DNA of 64,000 bases, from the NCBI RefSeq assembly GCF_022763245.1, contig NZ_JALEGV010000041.1:543223-607222 (forward strand). Reading direction: 5' to 3'. Positions within the stretch are counted from its first letter, which is position 1. Every line of letters begins with the position of its first letter. Source of the DNA: Oricola sp. (lineage in GTDB: Bacteria; Pseudomonadota; Alphaproteobacteria; Rhizobiales; Rhizobiaceae). A program made the position numbers and the translations under genes. Positions 41,762 to 52,270 of the stretch are shown here, piece after piece. Below the pieces are notes generated by a model. It searched no databases. It was not told where the DNA came from and worked only from the letters and a program-made list of their open reading frames with translations.

Positions 41762-42136
41762 TCAGCCGTCCTTGGCGGGCGTGAAGCCGACGCCCTGGGC
41801 GCGCACGCCGCCGGCGCAGGTGTCCGCGATGGATCCGTCCAGCGGACCGACGCTCACGCTGTGCAGGAACAGGAAGCCATTGGCGAAGGCGCGCATCTTG
41901 AGCAGCAGAAGCGCGTTGTCGCGGCTCGGCGGCCCCTCGAAGGAATCGCCCCGGCACAATGTCGCCGACAGGTTGGAGAACCGCCCGACTTTCTCGGGCA
42001 CCGAATCGACGACCTGCACCCGCGCCGCCTGCTGCCGGGTCGGCATCGATTGGCTGTCCTCCAGCACCGAGGAGGTGCTGCAGCCGGCGAGCAGGACGAG
42101 GAAGATCGGGAGGAGGATCGGCAGGGATGTCTTCAT
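41762..42136 (-). CDS. Small putative lipoprotein of unknown function
   Basis: 124 aa from the ATG at 42136. The N-terminus is a lipoprotein signal with lipobox LLAGC (Cys about residue 18). The remaining domain has two Cys (ATLCRG and ADTCAGG) and a block NALLLLKMRAFANGFLFLHS that loosely recalls RcsF/DUF4156-type lipoproteins; this is only a resemblance. It lies 142 nt upstream of the caspase gene on the same strand. Confidence 0.65.
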   Translation of the reverse strand: MKTSLPILLPIFLVLLAGCSTSSVLEDSQSMPTRQQAARVQVVDSVPEKVGRFSNLSATLCRGDSFEGPPSRDNALLLLKMRAFANGFLFLHSVSVGPLDGSIADTCAGGVRAQGVGFTPAKDG

Positions 42137-42446
42137 TGCGGGTCCCGTTCTGGCATGTCGCTCGGTCGCGGTCTTAGTGACGCCGCGTGGCGGCAGCGAA
42201 TCGACCGCGTTGTTGGCGCCGCGCCGAGGCCTTGACGCCGTCACGCGCTGCCGGTCGGCCATCTACAGGCATCCATCGCCGCGGGCAAGCCGGCGTGAAA
42301 TTGCAGTGTTCCGGCATGCGGTCATAAGGCGGTGATCTTATCCATGTGAGCGACAATCTCGCGGACTATCGACAAACCGTTTGCTTTTTGTAACATTTCA
42401 CCGGTAAGAGTCTGTTAAGAGATGGCTGCGTTGGGGGGGCAAACCG
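42137..42446. other. 310-bp intergenic region between divergent lipoprotein and RHH-like genes
   Basis: No gene. The right part (42350-42425) is AT-richer than its surroundings and probably holds the promoter of the plus-strand gene. I could not settle a -35/-10 pair, and I see no repeat or RNA structure. Confidence 0.5.
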
Positions 42447-42974
42447 ATGCAAGACGACGTTCGTATTCATCTTCATCCGGTCCGCGCCGAGCAATTGATC
42501 ATGCTGGCGGAGAAGTGGCGGTGCAACTCGAACGAAGCGGTCGAGAGGCTGATCAGGGAGCGGATCGCCGCCGGGGAGTTGCCCGACAGCACGCCCGGGC
42601 TCGAAGTCGCCGCTTTCGGCAATGTTGTCGCCTTCAAGATCGATTTCGACAGAACCCCGCCCATGTCCTGGCAGCAGGCGATGAAGATCAGCCAGGCGCT
42701 CGGTCGTCTGGCCGAGGGCAAGATGCAGGGTTTCCGCTGCGCCTATAGCGAGGACACGATCCTTGTCTTCGCCCGCAAGGGTGACCTGCACACGATCAGC
42801 TTCACCTCGCCCGAGCACAAGAAAGCGGTGTCGGTGACGCCGTCCATTCTCGAAGACCTGTCACGCCAGTTCCGCACGGCGGCGATGGGGGCGAAGGCCA
42901 ACAAGACCGGTCAGGCCAACGGCGCCCAGCGGGCGCTGCCGCAGCCTGAACAGGCGGCTGTGGCACACGCCTGA
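42447..42974 (+). CDS. Hypothetical protein with ribbon-helix-helix-like N-terminus
   Basis: 175 aa. The first 40 residues (a strand VRIHLHPV, then helices AEQLIMLAEKW and NSNEAVERLIRERI) look like a MetJ/Arc ribbon-helix-helix DNA-binding fold, with two-helix spacing as in the family. The remaining 130 residues are soluble, with no motif I recognise. A GGGGGG stretch lies 7-8 nt before the ATG. It may be a transcription regulator of nearby accessory genes; that is inferred. Confidence 0.6.
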   Translation: MQDDVRIHLHPVRAEQLIMLAEKWRCNSNEAVERLIRERIAAGELPDSTPGLEVAAFGNVVAFKIDFDRTPPMSWQQAMKISQALGRLAEGKMQGFRCAYSEDTILVFARKGDLHTISFTSPEHKKAVSVTPSILEDLSRQFRTAAMGAKANKTGQANGAQRALPQPEQAAVAHA

Positions 42975-43299
42975 GGCGCCGTATCGGGTTCGCCACGCGA
43001 TCGTCCGTGGCGGCGGGTTGAGCATGCAGAGCGAGGAGCACCGCTGCTCGCGTTGAAAATCTTGATGCGACTTCGCCGCTCAGCCCAGGGTTGAGGGCCA
43101 TTATTGGCCTGTCAGCAGGCTTTGCACGATGCATTCGCACGTTTTCACCCTGAATCGTCGGCTTTTCGCCGCTACGGTCTTTGATTCGCGGAAATTCCCC
43201 TATTATATGTCTTACGTGGCGTCGGTTCCCGTAACCGTCGGCGCCCCTGGTCCTTGGAAAGAACAACGATAAACAGCTGCCAGGCGGCAAGGACAATTG
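42975..43299. other. 325-bp intergenic region upstream of XRE regulator
   Basis: No gene. It contains the candidate promoter listed at 43181-43209 and an inverted repeat CGGTT-CCCGT-AACCG at 43223-43237 in the probable 5' leader. It marks the junction between the accessory region and the conserved metK-nusA block. Confidence 0.5.
43181..43209 (+). promoter_or_regulatory. Candidate promoter for XRE-metK unit
   Basis: TTGATT (43181-43186), 17-nt spacer, TATATG (43204-43209) inside an AT-rich stretch. The same TATATG -10 appears in the candidate rimP and rpsO promoters of this window. Pattern evidence only. Confidence 0.4.
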
Positions 43300-43725
43300 A
43301 TGACGGCCAATAATAAGAAACAACCCAATCCCATCGACATTCACGTGGGAAGCCGCATACGGCTGCGCCGAACGATGCTCGGCATGAGCCAGGAGAAGCT
43401 GGGCGAGGCGCTCGGCATCACCTTCCAGCAAGTTCAGAAATACGAGAAGGGCACCAATCGCGTGGGGGCGAGCCGGTTGCAGAACATCGCGGCAATCCTC
43501 GGTGTGCCGGTGGCGTTCTTCTTCGAGGACGCGCCGGGCGATACCGGTGAAAACTCGGCCGAAGGCATGAGCGAATCCTCCTCGACCTATGTGGTGAATT
43601 TCCTTTCGAGCGCCGAAGGCCTTCAGCTCAACCGGGCGTTCGTCAAGATTTCCGACGCCCGGGTGCGTCGCCGCATCATCGACCTGGTGCGCGCGCTTGC
43701 GGCGGATTCGGAGGAGAGTTCCTGA
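43300..43725 (+). CDS. XRE-family helix-turn-helix regulator
   Basis: 141 aa from the ATG at 43300 with AAGGA 6 nt upstream. A Cro/cI-type HTH covers about residues 15-70: RIRLRRTMLGMSQEKLGEAL and TFQQVQKYEKGTNRVGASRL. The tail of 70 residues contains YVVNFLSSAEGLQLNRAFVK. This protein is a conserved neighbour upstream of metK in Hyphomicrobiales and belongs to a family with cell-cycle and stress roles there; its targets are not evident here. Confidence 0.88.
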   Translation: MTANNKKQPNPIDIHVGSRIRLRRTMLGMSQEKLGEALGITFQQVQKYEKGTNRVGASRLQNIAAILGVPVAFFFEDAPGDTGENSAEGMSESSSTYVVNFLSSAEGLQLNRAFVKISDARVRRRIIDLVRALAADSEESS

Positions 43726-43866
43726 CGCGTCAGGATATGCACTTATCCTTATGTCTTTAAGCGCCGGCCGGTTTTTCCTTGACCGGAGCAGGCCTCTTGC
43801 CTAACGAGGGCGGACTTCATGCCGCCGGCTCGGCGGTGCTGTATTGCGACGATCGGGGACAGCTTC

Positions 43867-45138
43867 ATGGCGCGCCAAGACTATCTTTTCACCTCGGAAT
43901 CGGTTTCCGAAGGGCATCCGGACAAGGTTTGCGACCGGATTTCCGACGAGATCGTCGATTTGATCTATCGCGAGGCGCGCAAGCACGGCGAGGATGAGAA
44001 GTGGCGCGTCCGCGTCGCCTGCGAGACGCTCGCCACGACCAACCGCGTCGTGATCGCGGGAGAGGTGCGCGTGCCCGAGAGCATGCTGAAGAAGGACAAG
44101 GCGGGCAATCCCGTCACCGACGCGACCGGTCACCCGATGGTCAATCCGTCGAAGTTCCGTTCGGCTGCGCGCCGCGCCATCCGGGCCATCGGCTACGAGC
44201 AGGACGGCTTCCACTGGAAGACCTGCCGCATCGACGTTCTCCTGCACGGCCAGTCGGCCGATATCGCCCAGGGCGTCGACAACGCCGCGGACAAGCAGGG
44301 CGAGGAAGGTGCCGGCGACCAGGGCATCATGTTCGGCTACGCCTGCAACGAGACGCCCGAACTGATGCCGGCGCCGATCTACTACGCACACAAGATCCTC
44401 GAATTGCTCGCCGCCGCCCGCCACGCCGGCGAAGGCGAGGCTGCCAAGCTCGGCCCGGACGCCAAGTCGCAAGTCACAGTGCGCTACAAGGACGGCGTGC
44501 CCGCAGAGGTGACGCAGATCGTCCTGTCGACGCAGCACATGGACGGAAGCTGGGACAGCAAGAAGGTCCGTTCCGTCGTCGAGCCCTATATCCGCGAAGC
44601 GCTGGGCGACCTGCCGATCGCGGCGGACTGCAACTGGTACATCAACCCGACCGGAAAATTCGTGATCGGCGGACCGGACGGCGACGCCGGACTGACCGGC
44701 CGCAAGATCATCGTCGACACCTATGGCGGTGCGGCCCCGCATGGCGGCGGCGCGTTTTCCGGCAAGGACACGACCAAGGTGGACCGCTCGGCAGCCTATG
44801 CCGCGCGCTATCTTGCCAAGAACGTGGTCGCGGCCAAGATCGCCGACCGCTGCAACATCCAGCTCTCCTACGCCATCGGCGTCGCCCAGCCGCTGTCGAT
44901 CTATGTCGACACCTACGGCACCGGCAAGGTCGACGACGCGGCCATCGAGAACGCGCTGCGCGAGGTCATGGACCTGTCGCCGACCGGCATCCGCAAGCAT
45001 CTCGACTTGAACAAGCCCATCTACGCCAAGACTTCGGCCTATGGCCATTTCGGACGCAAGCCGGGCCGCGACGGCTCGTTTGCCTGGGAGCGGACCAACC
45101 TGGTCAAGCCGCTGAAGGAAGCTCTCGGCGTGAAATGA
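43867..45138 (+). CDS. metK: S-adenosylmethionine synthetase
   Basis: Makes SAM from methionine and ATP. 423 aa from the ATG at 43867 with GGGGA 7 nt upstream. Motifs: [18 protein letters not shown] (ATP/methionine site), [15 protein letters not shown] and [20 protein letters not shown]. The length is slightly above the usual 390-400 because of an insertion around residues 175-200, as in other alphaproteobacteria. The 141-bp leader has short inverted repeats (AGGATA/TATCCT at 43732-43749) but no SAM riboswitch consensus I recognise. It overlaps trmB by ATGA. Confidence 0.97.
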   Translation: MARQDYLFTSESVSEGHPDKVCDRISDEIVDLIYREARKHGEDEKWRVRVACETLATTNRVVIAGEVRVPESMLKKDKAGNPVTDATGHPMVNPSKFRSAARRAIRAIGYEQDGFHWKTCRIDVLLHGQSADIAQGVDNAADKQGEEGAGDQGIMFGYACNETPELMPAPIYYAHKILELLAAARHAGEGEAAKLGPDAKSQVTVRYKDGVPAEVTQIVLSTQHMDGSWDSKKVRSVVEPYIREALGDLPIAADCNWYINPTGKFVIGGPDGDAGLTGRKIIVDTYGGAAPHGGGAFSGKDTTKVDRSAAYAARYLAKNVVAAKIADRCNIQLSYAIGVAQPLSIYVDTYGTGKVDDAAIENALREVMDLSPTGIRKHLDLNKPIYAKTSAYGHFGRKPGRDGSFAWERTNLVKPLKEALGVK

Positions 45139-45833
45139 CCGGCGAACGCCGCACCCGTTCCACCGAGGCCTTCTTCGGCCGCCGGCGCGGCAAGACGCTG
45201 CGCCCGCGTCAGGCCGAACAACTCGAACGCCTCCTGCCGCAATGGCGCATAGACCTCGCCGCCGCACCGCCGGCGGCGTTGGCGAGCCTGTTTGCCCATG
45301 CGCCGAATAGGATCATCCTCGAAATCGGCTTCGGCGGCGGGGAACACCTGCTGCATCGCGCGCTGGAAAGCCCCGAGACCGGCTTCATCGGCGTCGAGCC
45401 CTTCGTCAATTCCATGGCGAAATTCGTCTCTGCCGCAGAAGACGCGGGCGTCACCAATGTCCGCCTCCACGACGATGACGCGACCCAGTTGCTCGACTGG
45501 CTGCCGCCGGCCTGCCTCGACGGGATCGACCTGCTCTATCCGGACCCCTGGCCGAAGATGCGCCACTGGAAACGGCGTTTCGTCAATCGGGGCAATCTCG
45601 ATCGCTTCGCGCGGGTATTGAAGCCCGGCGGCCGCTTCCGCTTCGCCTCCGACATCGACACCTATGTCAACTGGACGCTGCACCACATCCATGCGCATCC
45701 GGACTTCGACTGGCCCGCGCGCAACGCCGGCGATTGGCGCGAGCCCTATCCGGGCTGGCCGGGAACCCGCTACGAGGCCAAGGCCCTGCGCGAAGGTCGC
45801 ACGCCCGCCTATCTGACGTTTCGGCGAACGTAG
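45135..45833 (+). CDS. trmB: tRNA (guanine-N7-)-methyltransferase
   Basis: Methylates G46 of tRNA using SAM. 232 aa. The SAM loop is [12 protein letters not shown], and the catalytic block is [21 protein letters not shown]-terminal [16 protein letters not shown] matches TrmB. Its ATG overlaps the metK stop as ATGA, which couples the SAM supplier and a SAM user. Confidence 0.96.
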   Translation: MTGERRTRSTEAFFGRRRGKTLRPRQAEQLERLLPQWRIDLAAAPPAALASLFAHAPNRIILEIGFGGGEHLLHRALESPETGFIGVEPFVNSMAKFVSAAEDAGVTNVRLHDDDATQLLDWLPPACLDGIDLLYPDPWPKMRHWKRRFVNRGNLDRFARVLKPGGRFRFASDIDTYVNWTLHHIHAHPDFDWPARNAGDWREPYPGWPGTRYEAKALREGRTPAYLTFRRT

Positions 45834-45982
45834 TCGGGCGACCTGGGCAGGCCCGGTCTGCGCGCCCGTGTCGCGACCCAAGGCGCGCGTATCGGCAAGA
45901 TGATCCTGGCCGACTTCGCGCATCGGAGCGCGCCGATCGCCGCCCGGGCGATGCGCCTTCATGGCCTGTGAGTGGTCTGCCC

Positions 45983-46011
45983 TTGCGCCACGGGGCCTAT
46001 GGGCGTATATG
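45983..46011 (+). promoter_or_regulatory. Candidate promoter of the rimP-nusA-infB operon
   Basis: TTGCGC (45983-45988), 17-nt spacer, TATATG (46006-46011). Transcription would start near 46018, giving a 77-nt leader that contains a terminator hairpin just before rimP. Confidence 0.45.
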
Positions 46012-46038
46012 AGTCCCAAATTCTTGGTCTGATTGAAC

Positions 46039-46073
46039 AAGGGTGGGCCCGCAAGGACCCGCTCTTTTTCTTT
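46039..46073 (+). terminator. Leader terminator/attenuator upstream of rimP
   Basis: A 12-bp stem (46039-46050 with 46055-46066; one C-A mismatch, two G-U pairs) closed by a GCAA tetraloop is followed by TTTTTCTTT. It ends 22 nt before the TTG start of rimP and 12 nt downstream of trmB would not explain it: trmB ended 205 nt earlier. It is therefore best read as an attenuator in the rimP-nusA leader. Its control, perhaps by NusA, is inferred. Confidence 0.7.
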
Positions 46074-46094
46074 GGCGGTAAGGAAGAGCAGCAA

Positions 46095-46724
46095 TTGGCC
46101 GACGCATATCTGGCGCCGATCGAAAATGACGAGCCGCGCATCGTGCGCGAGACCGGCGTTGACGCACGCGTCGCGGCGATCATCGAGCCCGTGCTGAACA
46201 GCGCCGGCTACAAGCTCGTGCGGGTGCGCCTGTCGGGCATGAACGGACTGACGCTGCAGATCATGGCCGAACGCGCCGACGGCACGATGACGGTGGAGGA
46301 CTGCGAGGAAGTCTCGCGCATGCTGTCGCCGCTGCTCGACGTGGAAGACCCGATCGATCGGGCCTACCATCTGGAAGTGTCGTCGCCGGGCATCGACCGG
46401 CCGCTGATGCGGCTGTCCGACTTCGCCAAGTGGCGCGGCCACGTCGCCAAGATCGAGACCTCGGTGATGGTCGAGGGGCGCAAGCGCTTCCGCGGCACCA
46501 TCATCGACCTGACGCAGGACGCGGTGACGCTGGAGGCCGACAAGGCGAGCTTTGGCGAGGCGATGGTCTCGCACATCCCGCTCGACGCGATCGCCGATGC
46601 GCGGCTGATCCTGACCGACGATCTGATCCGCGCCGCGCTCAAGGCCGACAAGGCGGCCCGCCAGGCGCGCGGACTGGAGATCGAGGACGAAGATTCCGCA
46701 TCCGACGGCGATGCGGACAATTGA
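46095..46724 (+). CDS. rimP: Ribosome maturation factor RimP
   Basis: Helps 30S subunit assembly. 209 aa. Family blocks are [31 protein letters not shown] and [14 protein letters not shown]; a basic/acidic tail ends the protein. The TTG at 46095 is chosen as start because AAGGA stands 10 nt upstream and earlier in-frame starts (GTG 45972, ATG 45999) would put coding sequence through the promoter and terminator hairpin. It heads the nusA operon. Confidence 0.9.
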   Translation: MADAYLAPIENDEPRIVRETGVDARVAAIIEPVLNSAGYKLVRVRLSGMNGLTLQIMAERADGTMTVEDCEEVSRMLSPLLDVEDPIDRAYHLEVSSPGIDRPLMRLSDFAKWRGHVAKIETSVMVEGRKRFRGTIIDLTQDAVTLEADKASFGEAMVSHIPLDAIADARLILTDDLIRAALKADKAARQARGLEIEDEDSASDGDADN

Positions 46725-46743
46725 GAGCTTAACGGAGACGACA

Positions 46744-48375
46744 ATGGCAGTCAGTGCAAACAGGCTGGAGCTTCTGCAGATCGCCGACGCGGTTGCCCGC
46801 GAGAAGCTGATCGACAAGGACATCGTCATCGGCGCGATGGCCGACGCGATCCAGAAGGCCGCGAAATCGCGCTACGGTCAGGAAACCGACATCCGCGCCG
46901 ACATCAACACCAAGACCGGCGAGATCAAGCTGCAGCGGCTGCTCGAGGTCTCCGAGGTGGTCGAGGATCCGGCGACGCAGATCTCCATCGAGCAGGCTCG
47001 CGACCGCAACCCCGACGCTCAGCCGGGCGACTTCATCGCCGAACAGCTTCCGCCGCTCGATTTCGGCCGCATCGCCGCGCAGTCGGCCAAGCAGGTCATC
47101 GTGCAGAAGGTGCGCGAGGCCGAGCGCGACAACCAGTATGACGAGTTCAAGGACCGCGTCGGCGAGATCGTCAACGGCACCGTCAAGCGCGTCGAATACG
47201 GCAATGTCATCGTCGATCTCGGTCGCGCCGAAGCGATCATCCGCCGTGACGAGCTGATCCCGCGCGAAACCTATCGCTATGGCGACCGCGTGCGCGCCTA
47301 TGTCTACGACGTGCGCCGCGAGCAGCGCGGCCCGCAGATCTTCCTGTCGCGCACCCATCCGCAGTTCATGGCGAAACTGTTCCAGATGGAAGTGCCGGAA
47401 ATCTATGACGGCATCATCGAGATCAAGTCGGTCGCCCGCGACCCGGGTTCCCGCGCCAAGATCGCCGTCGTCAGCCGCGATTCCGCCATCGACCCGGTCG
47501 GCGCCTGCGTCGGCATGCGTGGCAGTCGCGTCCAGGCGGTTGTCGGCGAATTGCAGGGCGAGAAGATCGACATCATTCCTTGGCAGCCCGACGCTGCCTC
47601 CTTCATCGTCAACGCACTGCAGCCGGCCGAAGTGGCCAAGGTCGTGCTCGACGAGGAAGCCGAGCGCATCGAAGTGGTCGTGCCGGACGAGCAGCTGTCG
47701 CTCGCGATCGGCCGCCGCGGCCAGAACGTGCGCCTCGCCTCGCAGCTCACCGGCTGGGACATCGACATCCTGACCGAGGAAGAGGAATCGGCGCGTCGTC
47801 AGAAGGAGTTCATCGAGCGCTCCAACCTGTTCATGGACGCCCTCGACGTCGACGAGATGGTCGGCCAGGTCCTCGCCTCGGAAGGCTTCACCTCCATCGA
47901 GGAAGTCGCCTATGTCGATCCGGAGGAGGTTTCCTCCATCGAGGGCTTCGACGAGGAGACGGCCGCCGAGATCCAGACGCGCGCCCAGGAATATCTCGAC
48001 CGCATCGAGGCCGAAAACGACGAGAAGCGCAAGGCGCTCGGCGTGGCCGACGAACTGCGCGAGATCCCCGGCGTCACCACCGCGATGATGGTCGCGCTGG
48101 GCGGCGAGGACGTGAAGTCGATGGAAGACTTCGCCGGCTGCGCGTCGGACGATCTGGTCGGCTGGCGGGAGCGCAAGGACGGCGAGACCGTCATCCATGA
48201 CGGCATCCTGACGCCCTTCGGCCTGTCGCGCGCCGAAGCCGAGGAAATGATCGTGGCCGCACGCCTCGCCGTCGGCTGGATCACGGAAGAGGATCTGCGC
48301 GGCGACGAGGAAGCCGAGCTCGAAGGTGAGGAAGTCGAGGGCGAGGAAGCGGTCGAACCCGCTCCCGAAGCCTGA
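46744..48375 (+). CDS. nusA: Transcription termination/antitermination factor NusA
   Basis: RNA polymerase-associated elongation factor. 543 aa. The order is an N-terminal polymerase-binding domain, an S1 domain (about 135-200, [18 protein letters not shown]), two KH domains ([35 protein letters not shown]), and two helix-hairpin-helix repeats after residue 350. A Glu-rich tail closes it. GGAG lies 6 nt before the ATG at 46744, 19 nt after rimP. Confidence 0.97.
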   Translation: MAVSANRLELLQIADAVAREKLIDKDIVIGAMADAIQKAAKSRYGQETDIRADINTKTGEIKLQRLLEVSEVVEDPATQISIEQARDRNPDAQPGDFIAEQLPPLDFGRIAAQSAKQVIVQKVREAERDNQYDEFKDRVGEIVNGTVKRVEYGNVIVDLGRAEAIIRRDELIPRETYRYGDRVRAYVYDVRREQRGPQIFLSRTHPQFMAKLFQMEVPEIYDGIIEIKSVARDPGSRAKIAVVSRDSAIDPVGACVGMRGSRVQAVVGELQGEKIDIIPWQPDAASFIVNALQPAEVAKVVLDEEAERIEVVVPDEQLSLAIGRRGQNVRLASQLTGWDIDILTEEEESARRQKEFIERSNLFMDALDVDEMVGQVLASEGFTSIEEVAYVDPEEVSSIEGFDEETAAEIQTRAQEYLDRIEAENDEKRKALGVADELREIPGVTTAMMVALGGEDVKSMEDFAGCASDDLVGWRERKDGETVIHDGILTPFGLSRAEAEEMIVAARLAVGWITEEDLRGDEEAELEGEEVEGEEAVEPAPEA

Positions 48376-48440
48376 GCCTTCGATGATGGTCGCGCGGACG
48401 GAAACGGCATTTGGGCATGGTTGCAGTCAGGCAGGACGAC

Positions 48441-49088
48441 ATGAACGACCGCACCTGCATCGTGACCGGCCGGGCCGGCTCCGCGGAGGACATGATCCGC
48501 TTCGTGGCGGGACCCGACGGCAACGTCGTCCCTGACCTGAAGCGGGCCCTGCCGGGGCGGGGCTGCTGGGTCACGGCGCACCGCGATCTGGTCGACAAGG
48601 CGGTAAAGAAGAAGCTTTTCCGCCGCGGCCTGAAACAGGATGTCGTCGCCGACCTTGAACTCGGCGCCCTCGTCGATCATCTGATAGCAAGGCGCGCGCT
48701 CGGCCAGCTTGGCCTGGCCCGCAAGGCCGGCGCCGCGGTAACCGGCGCCACCCAGGTCGACAAGGTGGTGCGCTCAGGCACCGCGATTGCCGTCCTGCAC
48801 GATCCGGGCGCCGCTCCGGACGGCGTGCGCAAGATCGATCAGGCCCGCACATTCGTCGTTCGAATGGATGGGCCGGATATTCCCGCATTCAAATCGTTCG
48901 CTCCGGGCGAATTGGATTTGGCATTGGGTGTGGGAAATGTGATACATGCTGCCATACTTGACGGACAGCCGGGACGTGCTGCGCTGCGGCACCTTGTATT
49001 TCTCGACCGTTTCCGGCATTCCAGCGCAGAAAATGACAGGCCGGGCGGCGCCAGTGAGAAGACCGCGAAGGATAAGATTACGGAATGA
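48441..49088 (+). CDS. YlxR-family RNA-binding protein fused to L7Ae-like domain
   Basis: 215 aa from the ATG at 48441 with AGGA 4 nt upstream; an ATG at 48417 is an alternative. An N-terminal YlxR/DUF448 domain ([27 protein letters not shown]) is followed by an L7Ae/L30e-like domain ([20 protein letters not shown]), the fusion typical of alphaproteobacteria. It lies between nusA and infB and overlaps infB by ATGA. It probably binds RNA in ribosome assembly; details are unknown. Confidence 0.88.
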   Translation: MNDRTCIVTGRAGSAEDMIRFVAGPDGNVVPDLKRALPGRGCWVTAHRDLVDKAVKKKLFRRGLKQDVVADLELGALVDHLIARRALGQLGLARKAGAAVTGATQVDKVVRSGTAIAVLHDPGAAPDGVRKIDQARTFVVRMDGPDIPAFKSFAPGELDLALGVGNVIHAAILDGQPGRAALRHLVFLDRFRHSSAENDRPGGASEKTAKDKITE

Positions 49089-51706
49089 ATGATACGACAG
49101 ACGACAAGAAGACCGATGCGGACGGCAAGCGCACGCTTACGCTGAAACGCTCCGGCGGTGACAAGGGCACCGTGCGGCAGAACTTCAGCCATGGCCGCTC
49201 TAAGTCGGTGGTCGTCGAAACGCGCAAGCGGAAATTCACCCGCCCGGATGAAAAGCCGGCGGGCGGCGCTTCGCTCGCCGCCGGCGTGAAGCCGCGCGGC
49301 GCATCCTCCGCATCCGCACCGACGACACCCGAAGCGCCGAAATCGCCGCCGCCCGCGGCTGCAAGGCCCGCGGCGCCGAAGCGGCCGCGCAGCGGCGTTG
49401 TCCTGAACCAGCTCTCGGCCAACGAGATCGAGGCGCGCCGCCGCGCGCTCGAAGGCGCGAAGGCGCGCGAGGTCGAGGATCGCAAGCGCGCGGCCGAGGA
49501 AGCCAAGCGCATGGCCGAGGAGGACGAGCGTCGCGCCAAGGAGCGCGCCGAGTCCGAACGTCGCCAGCGTGAAGAAGAAGAACGTCTTGCCGCCGAGAAG
49601 GCCGCGCGCGAGCGCGCCGAGGCCGAGGCCGCCAAGCGCGCGCCCGCCGAGGAAGAGGCCAAGCCCGCCGCCGCGGCCGCGCCGCAGGCGGCCCGTCCGG
49701 CCGCCAAGCGCGGCGGTGACGAGGATGAAGAGCGCGGCAGCGGCAGTCCGCGGCGTTCCGGCCCGAGCCGGGCCGACACCCCGCCGCGTCCGTCGCCGCG
49801 TCGCGACGACGAGCGCCGCCGTGGCAAGCTGACCCTGTCCAGCGTCGGCGCCGACGGCGAAGGCCGCTCGCGCTCGCTTTCCGCGATGCGCCGCCGCCAG
49901 GAGAAGTTCAAGCGCTCCATGGCCGGCAACGAGCCGCGCGAGAAGATCTCGCGCGAGGTCCAGCTTCCGGAGACCATCACCATCCAGGAACTCGCCCAGC
50001 GCATGGCCGAACGTGCCGTCGACGTGGTCAAGTACCTGATGAAGGAAGGCCAGATGATGAAGCCGGGCGATCTGATCGACGCCGACATGGCTGAACTCAT
50101 CGCCCAGGAATTCGGCCACACCGTCAAGCGCGTCACCGAGGCGGATGTCGAGGAAGGCATCTTCGACGTCGAGGACAATCCCGAGGACATGCAGCCGCGT
50201 CCGCCGGTGGTCACCATCATGGGCCACGTCGACCACGGCAAGACCTCGCTGCTCGACGCGATCCGCGAAGCCAATGTCGTCAAGGGCGAGGCCGGTGGCA
50301 TCACCCAGCACATCGGCGCCTATCAGGTCGAGAAGGACGGTCAGAAGATCACCTTCCTCGACACGCCGGGCCACGCCGCCTTCACCGCGATGCGCGCCCG
50401 CGGCGCGCAGGCGACCGACATCGCCATCCTGGTGGTGGCCGCCGACGACAGCGTGATGCCGCAGACGATCGAATCGATCAACCACATCAAGGCGGCCGGC
50501 GTGCCGCTCATCGTGGCGATCAACAAGATCGACAAGCCGGACGCGGACCCGCAGAAGGTCCGCACCGAATTGCTGCAGCACGAGGTCTTCGTCGAATCCA
50601 TGGGCGGCGACGTTCAGGAAGTCGAGGTCTCCGCGCTCAAGCACACCAATCTCGACGGCCTTCTGGAAGCGATCCTGCTTCAGTCCGAGGTTCTCGAACT
50701 GAAGGCCAATCCGGACCGCACCGCCGAGGGCGTCGTCATCGAGGCCAAGCTCGACAAGGGCCGCGGTTCGGTTGCGACCGTTCTGGTGCAGGCCGGCACG
50801 CTGAAGACCGGCGACATCGTCGTCGCCGGCGACGAATGGGGCCGGGTGCGCGCGATCATCAACGATCGCGGCGATCAGCTCAAGGAAGCCGAGCCGTCCC
50901 TTCCGGTCGAGATCCTCGGCCTCAACGGCACGCCGCAGGCCGGCGACAAGGTCGCCGTGGTGGAATCGGAGGCGCGTGCGCGCGAAATCTCCGAATACCG
51001 CCAGCGCGTCGCCCGCGAGAAGGCGGTTGCACGCCAGGCCGGTTCGCGCGGTTCGCTCGAACAGATGATGGCGCAGGCCGCCAATCAGGACCTCGCCGAG
51101 TTCCCGCTGGTCATCAAGGCCGACGTGCAGGGCTCCGTCGAGGCGATCCTCGGCGCGCTTGAAAAGCTCGGCACCGACGAGGTGCAGGCCCGCATCGTCC
51201 ATTCGGGCGCCGGCGGCATCACCGAGACCGACGTGACGCTCGCCGAATCCACCGGGTCGGCGATCATGGCCTTCAACGTCCGCGCCAACAAGCAGGCGCG
51301 CGATCTGGCCGAGCAGTCCGGCGTGGAAATCCGCTACTACAACATCATCTACAACCTGCTGGATGACGTGAAGGCGGCCATGTCCGGCCTGTTGTCGCCG
51401 GAACGCCGCGAGACCTTCCTCGGCAATGCCGAGATCCTCGAAGTCTTCAACATCACCAAGGTCGGCAAGGTTGCCGGTTGTAAGGTCACCGAGGGCAAGG
51501 TGGAACGTGGTGCCGGCGTGCGCCTGGTGCGCGACAACGTCGTCATCCACGAGGGCAAGCTCAAGACGCTCAAGCGCTTCAAGGACGAAGTCGGCGAAGT
51601 GCCGGTCGGCCAGGAATGCGGCATGGCCTTCGAGAACTACGACGACATCCGTGCCGGCGACGTGATCGAGTGCTTCCGCGTCGAGGAGATCGCGCGGACG
51701 CTCTAG
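49085..51706 (+). CDS. infB: Translation initiation factor IF-2
   Basis: GTPase that delivers fMet-tRNA to the 30S subunit. 873 aa. The N-terminus has the alphaproteobacterial block [16 protein letters not shown], then a long Ala/Glu/Arg-rich helical linker (about 100-270), an IF2_N domain ([19 protein letters not shown]), the G domain ([12 protein letters not shown] about residue 380; [10 protein letters not shown]) and C-terminal beta-barrels with [13 protein letters not shown]. The start overlaps the YlxR stop (ATGA). Confidence 0.97.
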   Translation: MNDTTDDKKTDADGKRTLTLKRSGGDKGTVRQNFSHGRSKSVVVETRKRKFTRPDEKPAGGASLAAGVKPRGASSASAPTTPEAPKSPPPAAARPAAPKRPRSGVVLNQLSANEIEARRRALEGAKAREVEDRKRAAEEAKRMAEEDERRAKERAESERRQREEEERLAAEKAARERAEAEAAKRAPAEEEAKPAAAAAPQAARPAAKRGGDEDEERGSGSPRRSGPSRADTPPRPSPRRDDERRRGKLTLSSVGADGEGRSRSLSAMRRRQEKFKRSMAGNEPREKISREVQLPETITIQELAQRMAERAVDVVKYLMKEGQMMKPGDLIDADMAELIAQEFGHTVKRVTEADVEEGIFDVEDNPEDMQPRPPVVTIMGHVDHGKTSLLDAIREANVVKGEAGGITQHIGAYQVEKDGQKITFLDTPGHAAFTAMRARGAQATDIAILVVAADDSVMPQTIESINHIKAAGVPLIVAINKIDKPDADPQKVRTELLQHEVFVESMGGDVQEVEVSALKHTNLDGLLEAILLQSEVLELKANPDRTAEGVVIEAKLDKGRGSVATVLVQAGTLKTGDIVVAGDEWGRVRAIINDRGDQLKEAEPSLPVEILGLNGTPQAGDKVAVVESEARAREISEYRQRVAREKAVARQAGSRGSLEQMMAQAANQDLAEFPLVIKADVQGSVEAILGALEKLGTDEVQARIVHSGAGGITETDVTLAESTGSAIMAFNVRANKQARDLAEQSGVEIRYYNIIYNLLDDVKAAMSGLLSPERRETFLGNAEILEVFNITKVGKVAGCKVTEGKVERGAGVRLVRDNVVIHEGKLKTLKRFKDEVGEVPVGQECGMAFENYDDIRAGDVIECFRVEEIARTL

Positions 51707-51734
51707 GCGCTGCGCATCGGTTGAGACATGCGAG

Positions 51735-51756
51735 GGGCCGGCATTCTTGCCGGCCC
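51735..51756 (+). terminator. Hairpin between infB and rbfA
   Basis: GGGCCGGCA-TTCT-TGCCGGCCC is a perfect 9-bp GC-rich stem 29 nt after infB. It lacks a following T-run, so it may be a partial terminator or an mRNA-processing stop inside the operon. Confidence 0.5.
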
Positions 51757-51853
51757 TGCGCTATTCTAGCATCATGCATGCGCAGCGCGCCCTCGTCGCG
51801 CGCGGATGCCCCTCCGGTTCGATCCCGCGAGGCGAAGAGAACAGAGTTGAACC

Positions 51854-52261
51854 ATGTCACGTTTTGAACAGTCGAAAGGCCCGTCCCAGCGCCAGCTGCG
51901 CGTTGGCGAGCAGGTCCGTCATGCCCTGACCGAGATCATCCAGCGCGGCGAATTGCGCGATCCCGTGCTCGAAAGCGTCGTGCTTTCGGTCAACGAGGTG
52001 CGCATGTCGCCGGACCTGAAGATCGCTACCGTCTTCGTGACCGCGCTCGGCCGCGAGGACATGGATCCGGTGATCAAGGCGCTGGCGCGCGAAGCCAAGT
52101 TCATCCGCGGTCGTGCGTCCCACGCCTTGAGCCAGATGAAATACATGCCGCAATTCCGCTTCCGCGCGGATACGAGCTTCGACAATTTCTCGAAGATCGA
52201 CGAATTGCTGCGTTCGCCGGAGGTCGCGCGCGACCTCGCACACGACGACGAGGAGGAATGA
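51854..52261 (+). CDS. rbfA: 30S ribosome-binding factor A
   Basis: 135 aa assembly factor for the 30S subunit with a type II KH fold. Landmarks are [36 protein letters not shown] and the C-terminal [18 protein letters not shown]. An Asp/Glu tail ends it. It follows infB after 147 nt with a hairpin between. Confidence 0.95.
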   Translation: MSRFEQSKGPSQRQLRVGEQVRHALTEIIQRGELRDPVLESVVLSVNEVRMSPDLKIATVFVTALGREDMDPVIKALAREAKFIRGRASHALSQMKYMPQFRFRADTSFDNFSKIDELLRSPEVARDLAHDDEEE

Positions 52262-52270
52262 GCGCACGCG

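Noticed and set aside
42447-43725. RHH-like and XRE genes as a toxin-antitoxin pair
   Set aside because: They are 325 bp apart, neither resembles a toxin, and the XRE gene is the usual conserved neighbour of metK.
43726-43866. SAM riboswitch in the metK leader
   Set aside because: Short inverted repeats exist (43732-43749, 43768-43786), but I could not match SAM-II, SAM/SAH or SAM-V consensus positions.
45972-46094. Upstream GTG/ATG starts for rimP
   Set aside because: Translation from them would pass through the promoter-like and terminator elements, and the encoded residues do not resemble RimP N-termini.
48839-51550. Minus-strand 903-codon open frame
   Set aside because: Antisense shadow of infB; low-complexity composition and no family signature.
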